NCBI GenBank assembly: GCA_902790935.1
Contig: CADATP010000022.1
Location: 1 to 33,719, forward strand
DNA: 33,719 nucleotides
Direction: 5' to 3'
Source: an uncultured Lachnospiraceae bacterium
GTDB lineage: Bacteria > Bacillota > Clostridia > Lachnospirales > Lachnospiraceae
In this document: in pieces, positions 31,840 through 33,719 of the stretch
Position numbering within the stretch: position 1 is the first letter of the stretch
Layout of the letters: every line of letters starts with the position of its first letter
Notes under the pieces: model-generated
Databases searched by the model: none
Seen by the model: only the letters and a program-made list of their open reading frames with translations
What the model was told of the DNA's origin: nothing
Translations under genes and position numbers: made by a program

Positions 31840-33719
31840 TTAATCAAGCGCTTCGTTAAGCTTCTCGCTTCCGGGAACAACGAATCTTCCCTCTTTGATG
31901 ATGTATGTTCTTTCGCCATCCTCGGATACAGCCACGATATCTCCCAGCTCATCGTAGGGAATTGTGATATCCGTATGGCAGTTAAAGTATGCCTTTGCAG
32001 GATCTGTATGTCGAAGCTCCGCAACCTCATTGGTTCGGGATACGATTTCCTTTTTATCAGGATTGTAAACCTTTATATCCTCAGCATGTGAATAGCAGGT
32101 ATCGCCCACAGCAAAGTGCGGTCCGGTCTTCTCAGCGATAAGGATGGGAAGTTTTCCTTCTACCCCATACTTTCTCGCAACGGTGTACGCCGTAGTGTTG
32201 GTTCCGATAGCGAACTCACCAATGGGTAGAGTCTTATGTCTGAAAAGGATATTTTCGGAGATATAATCGTTATTCTCTTTTTCGGTCTTGTAGTTTGAGC
32301 AGGATGACTTGTCGATCATACCGTCCTTAAAATCAATCTCGAGGTTTCTGAACTCAAGTCCGTTAAGGAAAACGCGGCTTACATGTAGTTTTCCGTTTGT
32401 TCCCTTAAGCACGGGGGATGTGAAGACCTCTCCCACGGGGATATTTACGTCCGCTACGCAGTTTTCAAACTTGGTCTGCTTTAAAGGATCGTCCAGCTTC
32501 CAGACGTGAACTCTTAAATTCGTCTTGTTCTCGCCGCGTCCGGTTACTTCAACGTACTCCGCCTTATCAAGCACATCGATGATCTTTTGCTGAATGCCCT
32601 GGTAGAGCTTGTAGTCAAGAGTGTTTACCTTGATGATTTCCTCGAAGAACTTTGCGTAGCCTTCGAGACTCTTGTCAGGCAGGCATTCTCTGATCTCAGG
32701 AACAGGGAATGCGATGATGGTAAAGCTTCTCTCTTCCTCGATGATGTACTTTCTCTGGGTCTGCCCCAGCTTTGTGATGTACTCGACATAGAGCTTGTTT
32801 TGCTCATCGGACATATGGATCGCTTCTTTTTTGATAACGGGATCAAAGTCCTTTTCACCGAAGCTCTCAACAACGGCGGGTCCGGCATAGCCCTTTGCCT
32901 CTGTCTTGTATTTCTCGAAGGCAGTCTGAGTCGCCTCGAGATCTCTGTTTATAAAGTTTCTGTCAAAGTAAAGAGCACGGTCGTCCTTGTGGTCATAATT
33001 AAGCTGTCTGTTTACATCTCCGCCAAAAAGTCGGTTCCTCCTGATGAGTGGCTTAAGTCCCATCTTTTCGAGATTGTCCATAGCCTTCGCGATCATTCTC
33101 TCAAATCCGAGAGGATAGAGTACCTCAGCTCCGGTCTTGATGGAAAGATCCTTTCCGGTCATCTCAAATCCGATACGGTATCCTTCCGTATAGGTATCCG
33201 CCATAGTGGCGATGGTCTCTTCGGGGAGGCTCGCGATGAACTTAGCAGTCTCGATCTCATTCTCGCCTATATAGAAGCCGTACTTATAAAGGTATCTTAC
33301 GTCGGAATAATCCTTGATATCCTTTACGATCTTCACATATCTGTCCGCTTCGGGGCTAACCATAGCTCTTATACGTTTTTCATTGGAAACATCGGCATAA
33401 TCGCTGAAGTACCAATAAAGAGTATCCTTGACCTCGGCGCTCTCGGGGAGCTTGTACTGCCCGCCTTCTGCAGCCTCGTCCAGCGTACTCATAAATATTC
33501 CGTATACTTCAAGGAGAAGTTCAGCGCGCTTAACAAGCTCTTCCTGGTCCTCCTCGTAGGCATATCCGATGCTTCTTCTAAGCTCATAGTAAAGAGCGGA
33601 AAGCATACTGCCGAACTCTTCTCCGAGTTTGGAAACAGCATACTCGGGATTAGCGAAGCTTTGCGCATAATTCTTTTCCGTAACATCCTCGTAGAGCATC
33701 GCATTATGCTCGGCGAGCT
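31840..33719 (-). CDS. M29-like metallo-aminopeptidase, 5' end cut by the window
   Basis: At least 626 residues are visible and the frame stays open to the window edge (reading LAEHNA before the first internal Met), so the true start is outside. The C-terminal ~330 residues resemble family M29 (AmpS/aminopeptidase T): GEFAIGTN supplies a glutamate, TGPHFAVGDTCYSH a histidine and tyrosine, and YFNCHTDITIPY a histidine and aspartate, in the order of the metal and catalytic residues. The N-terminal ~300 residues are helical and longer than in the classic ~410-residue enzymes. It is probably cytoplasmic, removing N-terminal residues from peptides. The family assignment is good; the meaning of the N-terminal extension is unknown. 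Confidence 0.82.
   Translation of the reverse strand, partial: LAEHNAMLYEDVTEKNYAQSFANPEYAVSKLGEEFGSMLSALYYELRRSIGYAYEEDQEELVKRAELLLEVYGIFMSTLDEAAEGGQYKLPESAEVKDTLYWYFSDYADVSNEKRIRAMVSPEADRYVKIVKDIKDYSDVRYLYKYGFYIGENEIETAKFIASLPEETIATMADTYTEGYRIGFEMTGKDLSIKTGAEVLYPLGFERMIAKAMDNLEKMGLKPLIRRNRLFGGDVNRQLNYDHKDDRALYFDRNFINRDLEATQTAFEKYKTEAKGYAGPAVVESFGEKDFDPVIKKEAIHMSDEQNKLYVEYITKLGQTQRKYIIEEERSFTIIAFPVPEIRECLPDKSLEGYAKFFEEIIKVNTLDYKLYQGIQQKIIDVLDKAEYVEVTGRGENKTNLRVHVWKLDDPLKQTKFENCVADVNIPVGEVFTSPVLKGTNGKLHVSRVFLNGLEFRNLEIDFKDGMIDKSSCSNYKTEKENNDYISENILFRHKTLPIGEFAIGTNTTAYTVARKYGVEGKLPILIAEKTGPHFAVGDTCYSHAEDIKVYNPDKKEIVSRTNEVAELRHTDPAKAYFNCHTDITIPYDELGDIVAVSEDGERTYIIKEGRFVVPGSEKLNEALD

Overview
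The window looks like a chromosomal segment of a low-to-mid GC Gram-positive anaerobe of the Clostridia, most likely a Lachnospiraceae member near Butyrivibrio or Roseburia. This is inferred from the gene neighbourhoods (rpmE-DUF1385-prmC-prfA; radA next to the 'endosialidase'-labelled small protein and clpC), from Rho with a Clostridia-type N-terminal extension, from surface proteins with Trp-rich C-terminal anchors, and from GGGGACGG-type intergenic hairpins. Every convincing gene lies on the minus strand, so transcription runs from high to low coordinates.

From right to left: a 5'-truncated M29-like aminopeptidase (31.8-33.7 kb); purE-purM-purN, closed by a terminator; a 4.5 kb accessory block (25.1-29.6 kb) holding a c-di-GMP-I (GEMM) riboswitch, a terminator hairpin and a 1187-residue coiled-coil surface protein, bordered on both sides by 29-nt REP-like hairpins; purD; an SH3 membrane protein with a Pro/Gly/Arg repeat tail; gntR-clpC; a small conserved protein; radA; a tRNA cluster (Trp, Val, Met); rho with three membrane or surface genes; rpmE-DUF1385-prmC-prfA; carD; then a DHH phosphoesterase-TIR/beta-propeller pair followed by a transglutaminase-like lipoprotein; and at the left edge a phage tail fibre gene plus the start of a second tail-type gene, apparently a prophage remnant or the edge of a prophage.

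Most of the window is housekeeping: translation termination (prfA, prmC), ribosome (rpmE, tRNAs), transcription termination (rho), repair (radA), proteostasis (clpC) and purine synthesis (purE, M, N, D). The parts most worth following up are: (1) the DHH-TIR pair, in which a predicted phosphodiesterase carries two copies of a PGDYG-like C-terminal module and is co-transcribed with a membrane-anchored TIR protein that keeps a candidate NADase glutamate; (2) the c-di-GMP riboswitch upstream of the large surface protein; (3) five intact 29-nt hairpin repeats whose arms vary in a compensatory way around a fixed core, marking an apparent interruption of the pur genes; (4) a 13-bp inverted repeat overlapping the gntR-clpC promoter; and (5) an rpmE leader hairpin kept paired by G-U wobbles only in the minus-strand RNA. 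No CRISPR array, insertion sequence transposase or rRNA gene was seen.
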